Notes under the pieces: generated by a model
Seen by the model: the letters and a program-made list of their open reading frames with translations, nothing else
Databases searched by the model: none
Told to the model about the DNA's origin: nothing
Assembly: GCA_015680685.1 (NCBI GenBank)
Contig: MNCI01014752.1
Span: forward strand, 432,489-496,488
DNA from: Gnetum montanum
Lineage: Eukaryota > Streptophyta > Gnetopsida > Gnetales > Gnetaceae
DNA length: 64,000 nucleotides
Reading direction: 5' to 3'
Shown here: positions 35,458-47,986 of the stretch, in pieces
Numbering within the stretch: the first letter of the stretch is position 1
Layout: each line of letters opens with the position of its first letter
Translations under genes and position numbers: made by a program

Positions 35458-36277
35458 TGATGAACCACCATTTGCTATCTGCTTCAACATTGGGTACATG
35501 ACGTCGAAGCCACGATGTCACATATGTGACATTGGGGCATATTCCCCAAGTCTATAAATATCATGCCTGGGCTCCCATTTTGAGTCAATTTTTGGCCATT
35601 CTTAGTCAGAGTAGTGAAGCTCTAGCAGTTTATTTTCCTTAGAGTTAGGATATTTTTTGAGTGCTTGCAAAAGGAGTTTAAAGTGTGTACATTTCTTTGT
35701 TCAAGCACTGATGTACCTAAGCACAACAATGTGATGGAAATAAAATAAACTCTTTTGAAAATCCTTGTAGTAGTGAGAATAGCTTAATATTTTCTTTAAT
35801 GAATTTTACTTTCTTATTCTTTACTTTAATGCATTTGATTAAGCAATTTATTTCTAGCAGTTAATGAACACAAGAATGACCACTTTGAGCGTTCATATAG
35901 TACTTGGTAACCCAACAACACTTAATGTTTGGTAGCATAGTAGTGCTATATGTGTTTAGGAAAGTGGGGCAGTTACTTGTATTAGGTTGCTAGGCAATAG
36001 ACATTAGTTTTCAATCTACTTTACCCTTATTCTTATTGTAGGAAATTACATCGAGAAAACATAAAATGACAAAAATTCATATATCTTAATTAAACTTAAA
36101 CCATATCCTTGAACCTCACAAGTGTAGTTGGGAAGACAACAAATGTTCTCAACTTCATTTCACTTCCTAGAAAAACTAGTGTATGAGATAACTATAGGTC
36201 CATGGAATTTGACTGGATCATGTGTAACAATTTAGTGATTCATATGGTTGGGTGTAGGGATACCTTGCCACCCATCA
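35458..36277 (+). repeat. 5' LTR of G4
   Basis: An 820-bp LTR from TGATGAACCACC to CCACCCATCA, followed directly by a primer site and gag. CTATAAATATC stands near 35552. Its intact end reads ATGGTTGGGTGTAGGGATAC and gives the reference for the copia insertion site in G3. Confidence 0.85.
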
Positions 36278-36297
36278 TTGGCATCATTTCTGTGGAC
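36278..36297 (+). other. Primer-binding site of G4, tRNA-Asp type
   Basis: TTGGCATCATTTCTGTGGAC matches TTGGCGCCGTTGCCGGGGAC with five mismatches, mostly transitions. It adjoins the LTR. Confidence 0.75.
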
Positions 36298-36436
36298 ATT
36301 TTTGTTGTTTTGTGCACTATCTAGGGCCCATTAAAAGTCTTTAAATCATTGGAACAAACCTAAGAGTCATATCTTATTTCACAATTAGTACAACAAATTC
36401 TTAGAGCACATTGTAATTTTTATTTACTAACTAAAA

Positions 36437-37861
36437 ATGTCTTCTCACAAGAGCACTTCTCTACCCAAGGCTAATAATGTTCATTCAAAAAAGCCTCAAT
36501 AGTACCAAATTATCTATGCTCACCTTGATGAATGTGTGCCAAACTTCACCTTCATCCTACACTAGGATGAACAATTGTAGTAATGTGACATGGAGGGCAA
36601 CATTGTGTTGCTACCCAATGGTGCAGCTCCTGCAATGCTCTATCAAATGATTGCACAATGTGGTCTTCAAGGATATCATGGGGAGTATAATGTGGAAGAT
36701 GTTGACACTAGGAATTATCATCCCACCAAAAAACAACACCTACAGGATCAACAACTAGAATAACACTATGAATTTTTGAAGGAAAAAGGACTTAATGATC
36801 CTTCATTCTTGTTGTACCAATAAGGTAGTGGGAAACCCTTCTTTGGGGGTTTTCTATATAATGATGCTCCTCTCTTTGACTTCAACAATGGAGGTCAAAA
36901 CTAGAATCTACACTCCAGAGTTCACAATCTTGATTTTGGTAACAAGGGATTCAATGATAAAGAAGGATCCAGAGGGGCTAATCAAGATAGGGATGCCAAC
37001 AAAAAGCATGACTGTGATCATGGTTGTGATCACTAAAGAGGTAGTAGTAGGCACCATGATGGTGCTTCTTTTCCTTCCTCTTGCCCTTCATCATCATCAT
37101 CTTCTTCTAGCTTTGATCGTGACCGTAGAAGGTGAGATCATGATGGAGGTAATTAAAATCAGCATAATGATCGACAAGACCATAATAATCAAGGGGACCA
37201 TTGAGACAAGCAAGATCAAGAACATATATTTTCAAGAGAGGTGCATCACCATGAACGAAGGGATAGTAGAGAGTATCGTAGGCACCATGATCAAGGCCTC
37301 GATGAGCCTCTAATTGCTAACCAAAGTATGCTTAACATTGCAGAGGTAGTCAGAATCCTAACAAGGCATGTTAAAGATAGTCAGATCAAATGGTTAGACA
37401 TGAATAATATTCCTCGATTTGAAGGATGATATAACTCTAATATGTAGAATCATCTTCAAGATTTCCAAGATTCATGCGCCTTGCAAAACATAGAAAATGA
37501 ATGGTAGAAACTGAAGTTGTTCCCCAAGATACTCATTAAAGAAGCAGAGAACTGGTACTAGTCTTTAGACCTAAAATTTATCAGATGATGGAGTATCATG
37601 CTTGAGATGCTCAATGATAAGTATCAAATGTACTGTAGGGTGTCCAACTTAAGGAAGAAAATTCAAGGGTGGAAACAAGGAACACACAAACCCTTGGATG
37701 CCACCATTGGCCGATACTATGCCTTGATGCACAAATGCCTTGGCCATGGTTATTCTCAATTGGCTTACCTTCACCACATTGTAGATGGGCTTCATAATGA
37801 ATAAGTAAAACCCTTGGTGTCTATACCCAAGGGAAACTATCAGAACTAACTACCCATTAGG
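36437..37861 (+). pseudogene. gag of G4, first part
   Basis: ATG 36437 opens MSSHKSTSLPKANNVHSK. It continues with VPNFTFILH, AAPAMLYQMIAQCGLQGYHG and NYHPT, then an Arg/Asp/His-rich stretch (36900-37300) with HHHERRDSREYRRHHDQ. The capsid block has SMLNIAEVVRILTRHVKDSQ, NIPRFEG, MLEMLNDKYQMYCRVSNLRK and the motif HKCLGHGYSQLAYLHHIVDG (37598-37804). It stops at 37861, where the Tat element is inserted, and resumes at 56586. Stops are present throughout. Confidence 0.8.
37857..37861. repeat. Target-site duplication, left copy (TTAGG)
   Basis: TTAGG stands directly before the 5' LTR of the Tat element and is repeated exactly after its 3' LTR (56581-56585). Five base pairs is the normal size for Ty3/gypsy integration. 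Confidence 0.9.
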
Positions 37862-39399
37862 TGAAACATCGCAAAATTTTGGCTAACACTTGTAGCAGAA
37901 ATTGAGCTAAGTCATGTTGGTCCCTAGCATGACCAAGCTTGAAAGCCTCAAAAAACAACATCAAACAGAGCAAAAATTGAACAAGCAAGAGTTCCCCAAG
38001 ATCCATTGGAGACTACATCAAAATTTGGCAACAAGAAATGTAGGCTTCAAACTCAAAACACTTAGTTTTGACTAAGTATACTTTGTGCACACAAGCGTGC
38101 AAGCCCAGCGTACAACTCAGCGTGCAGTTCAGCGTGCAGCAACTTTTGAGCCCCAAAAATGAGTTGAAACATGTCAGAATCAAGCGTCTGGACCCCCCAG
38201 GACATTCCTAAGGGTTCCCAACAACTTTGAGGTACCTAAAATTCAACTTTTGGGCTCAAACTCATGGGTTTTCATGCTTGCATGCTGGCCCACACGCCCA
38301 GCGTGTACCATCATAGGCAGACCAAAACAAACACTCAGAGCATGATTTTCATAGGAAATCAACTTTCAGAGGTAGGAAAACTATCAGACATCATCTTGGG
38401 CTCCCAAAAATAAAGTTGTGACTTGGAAAAGTGGCACTTTCATGCCTGTACACTAGCCTGCATGCCCAGCATGTACGCTCAGCATGTACACTTTTGGAGC
38501 CTCCTAAAACCCTATCAAATCAAGGTTAAATGAGTCCAAAATTGACAAGCAGTACCTTGAGGACATCAGGCATCCAGATCCATCCTCAAAACTAGCTTCA
38601 CAATTCGAAATTTGGTGAGAAATTCTTCATGCTTACCCATACGCTGTCCAACATGCGGAGTCTATATGCCCAGCATGTACACACTAGCATGGTTCATGCT
38701 ATACACTTGTAAAATTTCATTTTGCTGGACTGGGTTGACACTCCACATGCAACCCAATCCAAAATTTCAGCATCCCACAACCAATCATCCCATCTTAGAT
38801 CCAAATTTAATGCCCAAACTTGTACAAAAACTTGGATTTCTAACCAAATCTGGGTTGGAGAAATTAAAAAGAATCTAGGAAAAAAATTTTGGGATGGACG
38901 CTGAGAACATCCAGAACACCTATCCTGTATGCTGGACTTGGACCCTACATGCTAAGCATATAGCCTCCACGCTGTGCCTGTAGTCTAAACCAACATACCA
39001 TCACCCCTCCGCATCCATCGGGGCTCTTCGTCTACCTTATACCAGATCCACAACTGCATTAGATCGATGCATTGTAATTTCCATCATGCACTAATATTGC
39101 TGCATTTTTTGCTAAGATTTGCTACAGTTTTCATTTGTTCTTGTTACCTCTTGTTTATATCCCTACACATTTACATTCTGGTTTACGCTTATTATGTTGT
39201 TTATATATAACCCAACGCATTGCACATTGGCATATGTTTGGGGAAATCCTTGTTTGATTCACGTGCGGACCACCCAAGGTACTCTACCTTCATTAGTTCT
39301 AGCTCATCCTCAAGCAAAGGTAGAGTCTTCTATTCCTATCTATAGATCTCTCAGTGTTTGTTTCATTCTAGCCTCGCACCGATGATTTCAGACAATATA
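37862..39399 (+). repeat. 5' LTR of the Tat element
   Basis: It starts TGAAACATCG and ends CAGACAATATA, where the 3' copy ends CAGATAGTACA. It holds several AGCGTGC/CACGCTG-type motifs (for example CAGCGTGCAGTTCAGCGTGC near 38119). A TATATATAA box lies at about 39202-39210. Confidence 0.9.
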
Positions 39400-39876
39400 G
39401 AAAATAACGCTAGAAGGAGGGCCATGAAACTGTTTAAATCTACTTTGATCTCATACACCCGTCCCCTATGCCTCTGATCTACCACCCGGTTTTCTCATAT
39501 TTACATCTGCATCACATTAAATTTGATTTTTTACCTCTCAAATCAGTGTCCTATTCTACAGCATTCTCAGCATCTACACGCTGCCCAACGTACCTGCACG
39601 CTGTAGACCCTATCTACACGCTGCGACCGCTTGCAACACGATGACAGTTGTAGTTTGTATGCTGTGACCTCAGTTCAGACACTGTGACTAGTTTCTGTGT
39701 GCTAGTCGTTGAAGCCTATACGTTGGGACCCAGTCCATACGCTGCTTAAACAGGCTGCACACTGCCAACTTAGGTGTACGCTGATAAGCACACCCATTTC
39801 ATACTTGGCCAAATCCTCACTTGTACACTCTGACATTGTCTTCCATCCACCTTGTTACATTTACGACCTTTTCATC
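39400..39876 (+). other. Leader of the Tat element with CACGCTG repeats
   Basis: TAACGCTAGAAGGAGGG at 39405 may be a decayed primer site (TGG changed to TAA), but the tRNA is not identified. From 39571 to 39790 the motif TACACGCTG and variants recur about every 20 bp. No convincing coding sequence. Confidence 0.5.
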
Positions 39877-42800
39877 ATGAATACCACCAACACCAACATT
39901 TCAACAAAGTCCATTCCAGATATCGTTGGCCCCACGATGATGTTGATATGCATTATGCAACCCATAGGGGCCCACGACGAGGTTAATCCCCAGGGAGGAC
40001 CTCGCCGATCTCTCAGACTATAAGGGAAGAATCCCTCATTCAACATCATAACACAAGAATAGTTTAAATTTATATGTGTGAAGATACAAGCTAGCCTGGC
40101 AATAGATCAAACTGAGCTGGAGGCTAAGAAATAGTAAGAACTAGTTCATAAGGGAGGACATGAGTTCATCCTCTCCCCATATGACATTATCTCTCTTCCA
40201 GAGCACTACTTTGAGCTTATCTCACAGCTCCTTCTAGTAAAGAGCCAACCTCTAGACCAGTCCATAGAAAATCCTCAATTAGAGGAGGAGGATGATTTCG
40301 CAGCTCAGTCTGAACACGAGGATTCATACCATACTCTCAGTCCGCACACTTATGTAAACCCATTATTTCATCCCTTCATGGGGGATACTATGTCTCTCCA
40401 TTCATTTAAGACCACTCAAGCACATGTACCCCAACACGAATCATTCACTCTTGTTCCCACTCTTCTAGTGACCAATACCCAATTCAATATACCCATCACC
40501 ACTATTCCTCCCATTATCACGTCATCCCCTTTCTTACAAATACAACCCCAACACCCCCCTCAAACTAATGTGGGAGTAACTTTTCTAGCCTGAGTGATCG
40601 GGATGCCATATGTGATACCAGCTTCTACATCCATGCACTATATACCACAGATCCAAACTCAAGGGGCATCCTTCACCACTTCAACTCAACAAGTTCAAGG
40701 TGTTCCCCCACAAAATATGATCGGGCAGTGGGCTCTAGTCGGTATGCAACCGCATCAACCCCCTCACTACAACATACCACTTCCTATAGTTCCATCCATG
40801 AATATCCCTCAAGTACAACAACAACGACAACAACAATCCTTTCCTTACAGTATGCTACCCTTAGTAGCACCTACCATGAATATTCCACAAGCGTAACCTC
40901 CAACCACTCAACTCTCCTCTTTCCAGCCCACTGTGCAATAATCTAACTTGTCTATGACACAACATAATCAATCTACTATCTTGCCTAGTGCCAAAGACTA
41001 GGCTGAAGCCAAAAAGCTTATGCAAGAGCTAACTGATGAAGTCAAGCGCTTTAAAATAGCTACCGATGAAGAGCTTAAGATAGTAGATTTCTATTAAGAT
41101 GACCCTATCAACTCTTCGATTCCACCTCTAATATTACCTAAAGGTGTTTCCCTACCCACGCTAACCAAATACAATGGAGAAACAGACCCCAATGCCCATC
41201 TTGTAACGTTTAGACTAGAGTGCGTGTTGCTTCAGGCATGGCCACATGCCATCTTGCGAGTGTTCCCCATGTCCCTCACAGGAAGAGCACTTGACTGGTA
41301 TCGGGCTTTGCCCCAGAACTCCATAACTTCTTTGGAAGATTTATTACACTAGTTCATTGCTAGGTTCAAGTATAACTTGAAGCCTAAAGCAACACTTGAC
41401 AACCTCATACAGGTCAAGCAAGCACCACTGGAACCTGTTCAAAAATTTATTCAAAGGTGGAGTGTTGTCCTCAATCAGCTCCATGAGCCAATCCTAGAGA
41501 ATTACCTCCTCACTATTCTAAAGGGGGTTGTTAATGATTTTGTGAAGTCCAAACTTTACTATCTTAACACACACACTCTTAGCCAAGCATTTATGCAAAT
41601 AAAGAATATTGAAGAAGCCACGCAAAATGGTCATGATCCAGCCTATTCAGCATTTAAAAATCAACATAACAAGAAAGACAAAGAAAAGGCCAAGACAACT
41701 ATAGCAACAGTAGCAGAAACACAACAAATGAACACGAGACAACAAGGCAAACCACCTGCTACCCATGCTAACTATACTAGACTAGCTCCCGCCACTCCAC
41801 CTAAACCTTCTACATCACAAACTGCTACAACAGGTCATGCCTGAAACTTTGAGAGGAAAGATCCCTCTCAATACACACCACTGCCTGCGAAACCTTCTCA
41901 ACTATTTGACCAACTTTTGAAGGATGAAATGATGAAACACAAGCAAATGTCTCCTGCAGCTATTCAAAGACATGATCAATTCTGTGAATTGGTCAAGAAT
42001 CTAGGCTTGGGCACACCTAACGAGCCTCCTATCCCAAAAGGCTTTAGACTCGATAGGTTTTGCAAGTACCATCAATGCAATGGGCATGGAACCAATTTTT
42101 GTTTTTCCTTGAAACAAGACATGGAATGAATGATAGATAGGGGCAAAATAAATTTCGATGAGTCCAACCCAGTCCAACCACAAAACCAATCCATGGGTGT
42201 ATATAAGGACCCACTAAATACTAAGGAAACACCATACGTAATTAACACTATCTACTTAGATAATGAACAAGAAGCACCTCGGATTAACACCCTTTATTTA
42301 GATAATGAACAGCAAACACCTAGGAGACCCTTTGTAGTTCGTATTCCTCCTACTTCAAAAACCTCCACACCTCAATCATCATACTCTCAATATAACCCGC
42401 CTACCCTGCAAAGACCCTATGTCATCTGAATACCCCCCATAGTGGCAACCTCTATCGTACCACCACAAGACAAACCATACGTGGTACGCATACGTCCTAC
42501 TGCTACAACCTCAAACACACAACCTCTTACCTGGCCTACTCCCTATGTAGTCTGGGTGCCACCTGCGGTTGCAACTACGGAGGTACAGTCCCCAACTAGA
42601 CCAACTCCATATGTTGTTAGGATATTTAAACATCTCGATAACCACCAACCTTCCACTTCGCAAACACAGAATAGACCGACCCCGTATGTTGTTAGGATGC
42701 TCAGGTAGCTTGATACCCAACCACCTTCAACCATCCAATCGCAACCCCGTCCTACTCCATACATCATACGGGTTCCAAAGCAACCTGATGTTCAGAAACC

Positions 42801-44256
42801 AAATGTTCCTCCGTGCCACACATGAGAACGCCTAGTGGACAGGCTCACATGAGAACGATTAGAGAAAGAACATCAACAGCTTGCCTTAGGACTCCCCAAG
42901 CCTACCCCATTAAGTACAGTACCCATGACATCACCTAATAACGAACCAAACACAAGCTATAAGGGAGAATCATCAGGAATAAATGATACATCTAAATCAA
43001 CGATTATGAAAGACATCATCAAACTAGCTACACATGAGATAAAAATGTTGGGCCCGATGAACCAAGTAACCACTAACAAGCATGCACCTAATGGTAAAGA
43101 TTTAGCAACAACCCTAACATAGGTCACGTAGGCACTTAAACAGAAAAAAACTTCGTTAAGCCTATATGACCTAATGTTAACTTCTCAAACTCATCACAAA
43201 GCCCTAGTACGTATGTTGACATCAATCCTAGTAAATGAAGACTTACCTCCGAATGAACTTTCCATTCATGTGGTAATGTATTCGCCTCAAGGGCTAATTT
43301 CAAAATCACTAGGCTTCCATACTAACAACATCAAAATTCAAAATTCGAAAATAGGAGAAGTGAAAATCGCACCGATGTTCATAACGATACAAGTAAATCA
43401 ATTCAAAATACATCGAGTGCATGTAGATGACGGAGCCGCCACAAATGTAGTACCCTATCCCGTCATTGAATAATTAGGGCTTACGAAACTAATTAGACCA
43501 ACCTCCACTACATGTTTAAAATCGTTTAGTGGACCACATGTAGTAGTAAAAGGCACCATAACTTTGAACTTTATAGCAGGGGATCAGTTCCCCACATCTA
43601 CTAACTTTGTTGTCATCGACGAAATGCTAGGGTTCAACTTTATATTAGGAAGACCCTAGCTGGCCCAACTCAAAGCAGTCTCTTCGCCCATACACTGAGA
43701 GATTCACCTACCTTATGAAGGTGGTGAAATCATTATAAATGGGGAGGTTGCTACACCTACCATCTCGTCACATACGGATACAAATCAAGGCTCAGAGGTT
43801 AAGTTTGAAGAACCTAAATAGGATGACACAAAGCAAAAACAAAGTTGCATGCGACCAGTAGACAATGATCCATTAGATGTAAAAGAAACTTCACCTAGCA
43901 TAGAAACACTCGAACCTGAAACTGTACATATACCGCCTAACCTAGAAACTACAACAAACATCGAAACTACTGAACATACGGAAACACTAAAATACGCCAA
44001 CATAGAGCTTGTTCCATCAGATGTCCCTTGAGCTGAATTACTGTTCAACGTGATCAGCGAAGGGGATGCTGAGAAAAGAATCATACCTACTAGTGTCACT
44101 CCTAACATCAAATTAAGAAAAATCAAAAAATTACTAAACCGATAAACCACCTCCATCATCCAAAATGATGTTAAACTATCACATGTCCGCAACGACATAA
44201 AACTAGCCACGGCCAGAAATGGTCGGTTTACCAAGAAATCCACCAATATCACTTGA
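39877..44256 (+). pseudogene. gag-protease frame of the Tat element
   Basis: From ATG 39877 (MNTTNTNISTKS) to 44256 one frame of 1460 codons runs without a frameshift but with many stops. A Gln/Pro-rich N-terminal part comes first. The gag domain (about 41100-41640) has KYNGETDPNAHLVTF, GRALDWYRALPQNS and RWSVVLNQLHEPILENYLLT. A Tat-type zinc knuckle follows, CKYHQCNGHGTNFC, near 42063. Seven tandem copies of a PYVVRIPP-like motif lie at 42328-42780. The protease (about 43370-43700) has VDDGAATNVVPYPVIE and GFNFILGRP, so the catalytic Asp is kept. An acidic tail follows. Its last codons run into the minisatellite at 44141. Pol is not joined to this frame: RT lies 5.7 kb downstream. Confidence 0.85.
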
Positions 44257-44303
44257 AACTTCTCTTGTTTACAGATGGCTTGAAATGGCCTTAAACTAGA
44301 GGC
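44141..44303 (+). repeat. Minisatellite, copy 1 (end of gag-protease)
   Basis: A few degenerate units of about 28-30 bp have the core GATGTTAAACTATCAC / ACATAAAACTAGCCAC / CCTTAAACTAGAGGC. The same core recurs at 49754-49958 and 53556-53952. Confidence 0.55.
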
Positions 44304-44732
44304 ATTTTCTTACATTTTTTTTCTCTTAATTTAAGTTCACTATTCGAATTTATGCTTACATTGTTGCGTTATCAGTTATTGTTTTCCTTCGCATCCCCCT
44401 TTTTACACGATTATGCTTCAATTACAATTACATTCCTACTTGCATTCCTACTTTGTGCATTACGCTTAAACTACAAAATGAACAAAAAAATTTTACACTA
44501 TTGCATTGTGTTTATATTTAAATAGCCAAAAGAACAAAAATATTTTCACTTCAAATCTACACTTATCAGTGTTCAAACAAACTCAAAATTCAAACAAAAA
44601 ATGAATAACAGAAAACTCAGTCGAAAAATTGTATAAATGTATCAAAGTCACATTACAACTTAGCACAATGTCTCCACATGATACATAGATCATATACATA
44701 CTCATTTTAATAAGAAAAACATCAAATCAAAA
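44304..44732. other. Non-coding stretch before the antisense gene end
   Basis: AT-rich sequence with no ORF on either strand. It is the 3' flank of the antisense gene and would contain its polyadenylation site on the minus strand (TTTTTATTAAAATG region near 44710), which cannot be fixed by eye. Confidence 0.35.
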
Positions 44733-46503
44733 CTAGGCATCAAATCCAAGATTAGCCTGATCTTCAGGCTCCTCCACATGATCTTGCCCCATTCCACTAG
44801 GGCCACCTTCCTGGCCACCGTCATTGTCGTGACTCTATAAAAGGTAAAAGAAAATAATTAACAAGAAAAAGGGATGATATTTTCTGCTAAAAAACTAATG
44901 CACAAAATTGATAAGTCAAAACAACTTACCAAAGAAGATCCTCATAAACCAAACTCCAGCCGACGAAGGATTTCCTCTTCATGGACACTTGCCCAATCAG
45001 TTCCATCAAGACCCAGATCGACGTCGGCTAAGGCCTTCCCTTTGTCCACCGTGGACCAAGTGGGATGTTTAAGAGGAAACTTGCCCATAGAAACCTCCCC
45101 AGAAGTAGTAGTGATAACCCTCTTGGGAGATTCCATCTCTACCACAGTGTTCTTAGCAAATGCCTCAAATGAAGATCGTAAGCCTAAACCATCTACGAAC
45201 ATCTCCAGCTGATGCTTCTCTATCGATTGTTCCTTTAATGATTTTTTATAATGATACTTATGCGTCTTTTCATCTTGACCCCATTTCCGTACCTTAGATG
45301 CAAAAGCTTTCCAATCCTGACTTTTGAGATTCAGCAAATCAATCTACCCCTTCCATTCGGCTAGCTCTCGAATCATAGTTACTTGGCGATTCAATAAATT
45401 CCAATACCTAGTATAAGTAATCTCAGAGGTTCATCAAGAAAGATCACCCATCAACCTCGCTGAGGCAAACTCATAGTGTGATATAAAATCATCTTGTTCT
45501 GTCGTTAGCTTGGCAGCCTCCTTTTCCACCTCCTGAATTTACAACCATATTTTCTCGATGGAACGCCTACAAGTCCAAAGAGACTTGGCATTCTGCACAA
45601 CACATTCTACCATCTCATCATAGATCTGTCTTGGCACTTGCTCAATCTCTTGTGGTAGTGCAGGTAGACTATCAATGCAAGTGGCCTCATATGGATCCCA
45701 CTTCAGCTTAGTCCCTATCCACGTGAGAAAAACATGCATTAGACATCAGACGGTGGAAACGGATTTGAAAACCCAAGGACTCAAAATGCTTAAGACATAT
45801 ATACCTATTTTAGGGTGAGCTTGCTAGATGCGATCGACTACCTCATCAACGATACCAAGGAAAAAATCCATTTTACTTGGCATTTCAATCCAAGTAAATG
45901 GTTCATGTGTAGGAGACAGGTCAACTTCGGCGGTCATTTCCATAGGAGCCTTCATCATAGGTATTTCCAAACAGATATTAGGATTTGTCCTAGCTTCAAT
46001 ATTTTCACCTAGTAGCAGTAAAAACATACAAGTAAAACTCTAAATAATGGAAAGAACAATTCAAGATCTGAATCAACATAATAAGAAGAACATACCAGAA
46101 TCTCTATCCTCTTCTGGATTCGGGGGATCACCAAGGTCTAACCTTCCTCTAAAGAAACCATCAAACATCTCGTAAACTGCATCTTGATCATCAATGCGAC
46201 CCTTTTTTGTGGCATCTCCCTCCTGTCCTTTTGCTTCTTTGCTCAGAGGGGTAGGGACTTCCATCTCATCCTTGCCCGCTTCGTCCTCCTCATCCAAATT
46301 CATTGGGACTTCCTCCTCCTTGGCAATCGACGTCAACACCTCCTTTCTCACTTCAGGAGTTGGCTCTGATGACATTTATAAGTGCAACATCGAATAAATG
46401 ACATTCAGGAGTAAGATAGCTTTGTATAAATGGCCGAAAAATAAAATAAAATAATAGTAATGATAATAAAACAAGGATAAATAAGTGAACTAGGCCTATG
46501 TAC

Positions 46504-47550
46504 CCCAGACTGGCATTTTAAATCATATGCGTTTAACCTTGGGTTCATCTACAGCTGGATCCACTTCTCTAGAGTGCTTAGGTTGTTGAACCTTCAATTT
46601 TTCCTTCCTGATTGTTTCCTTGATCACTCGGTTGGCTCTTCTAGCAGTATAGGGCACATCACCTGGTTCCAACCCTACGTTGTCGTGCATATGAATTGAA
46701 TGGCCAGAGGATCCCTCCGTTGTAACAGAAAAAGATTCATCAATTCCCTCAGGAGCATCTTGGGATTTTGTCACCTCAAATAAATGGTGAATCCACAAGC
46801 AAGACAGTTGTCCATGTTCCCTTAGCACCTAGTTGTTGTCCACACGAACAACTAGAAATTCAGCCAGCTGGTGCAAATAATTGGTGAAGAATGCAAAGGT
46901 GAAATGGGATTGCGCCTCAATGTTCGAATGCAACCTCACTATCTCCTCGTGGAAACCTGAGAGAAAAAACTGCACCTAATTATAGCTTACCCCAGTCTCC
47001 AGAATTGTGCGCATGATGTGCATAGAATCTACCCCAAGAGTCCTCACTTGGGATAGGGACTTTGGAAACACTTGTGCTCTGAACGAGGGGTACAACTCAT
47101 TGACTTTGGTCACTTTTGATTTTCCCTACATAGGGAATCCATTAGCTCCCTTAAGAATGCCCAACCAGTCCTCCAATTCATGAACCACATGGATCTCCTT
47201 CTACGCTCTGTCCAAAATCACTTTAGTCCCAGCTGTTGGTACACCAAAGAAGTCTGAAAAGAACTCCTTTGACAGATGGAAGGCCAATTTGATTCCCTTG
47301 ACGTGAGTACTATAGTAAGTAACCGCTTCATTGAAAGAATCAATGATCGCAATCATCTTGGTCACAGAGACATCAGGACTTGGGGCTGTAAATAACTCCA
47401 TGAGGCCAGCATCACATAGAAAACTTATGATATGTGGTGATGCCTTCTCACGCAACCATTGTTGTGCATCGCTGATCTCCCCAAATTTCATGGCCAAAGT
47501 GCCCTCGGTCCACCCGATGGTGATGGTGACTCCACTAGGGGGGACATCCA
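46504..47550 (-). pseudogene. Exon 4 of the antisense gene: long unknown domain
   Basis: A 349-codon exon with four TAG and one TGA stop. It holds GEISDAQQWLREKASPHIIS, FNEAVTYYSTHVKGIKLAFH, EFFSDFFGVP and RTILETGVSYN. The arrangement (a segment like eFY...V.G..I.F....I..F.G.P, then a region with an 'I...I..G' block) recalls the so-called putative plant transposon protein domain often found in extra ORFs of plant gypsy elements. This is recalled by shape only. The C-terminal part is basic (RRANRVIKETIRKEKLKVQQ), which would suit a nuclear protein. Confidence 0.45.
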
Positions 47551-47986
47551 CTGTATGCACAGGATAACATCTATGGAGTCAATATAAGAAATGATGTAAT
47601 AGAACAAACAAAATTTAAGCATCAAAAATACTATTACTTACCATCAGATAATGGATTAGGGTCATTAGAAGTCAAATCAGCATCACATGGGAAAACTGGC
47701 CCACTATGCGACCAATCCCCATGCAGCCATCCCCAAGCCTCACATTGTGCGAATGCCCTGGAGTATCGTTTGTGAAAATGAAAAATTGCATCCTTAGTTT
47801 GGGCTAACACGGCACCATGGAGAGTGGGACCCATCATGAAAGTCTATAAGGTGGTATGAGCCAATGCAAGTCCATCATCACCTACACATACTCCTTTTTT
47901 GTCAAATTGGGGCCTGCAAAGGAACGATGGTCAAAACCTAAACCACTAAGCATCAGAACAACAACTGGTAAATTAAACAACCTTAC

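Noticed and set aside
36795-37313. 172-codon ORF rich in Met, Ile and Val
   Set aside because: It is another frame of the Arg/Asp/His-rich part of G4 gag; the real frame matches G1 and G3.
38100-38690. Regularly repeated short motifs as a possible CRISPR-like array
   Set aside because: The spacers are not unique or equal in length, the motifs are degenerate, and this is a plant LTR.
42511-42767. Minus-strand ORFs opposite the PYVVR repeats
   Set aside because: Their repeats are the complement of the gag-linker repeats; nothing supports them as genes.
43785-44252. 155-codon minus-strand ORF opposite the gag-protease tail
   Set aside because: It lies outside the exon chain of the antisense gene and mirrors the acidic tail of the sense frame. 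Shadow.
45815-46397. Plus-strand ORFs between 45815 and 46397
   Set aside because: They are complements of exons 5 and 6 of the antisense gene, which have matching splice sites and phases.
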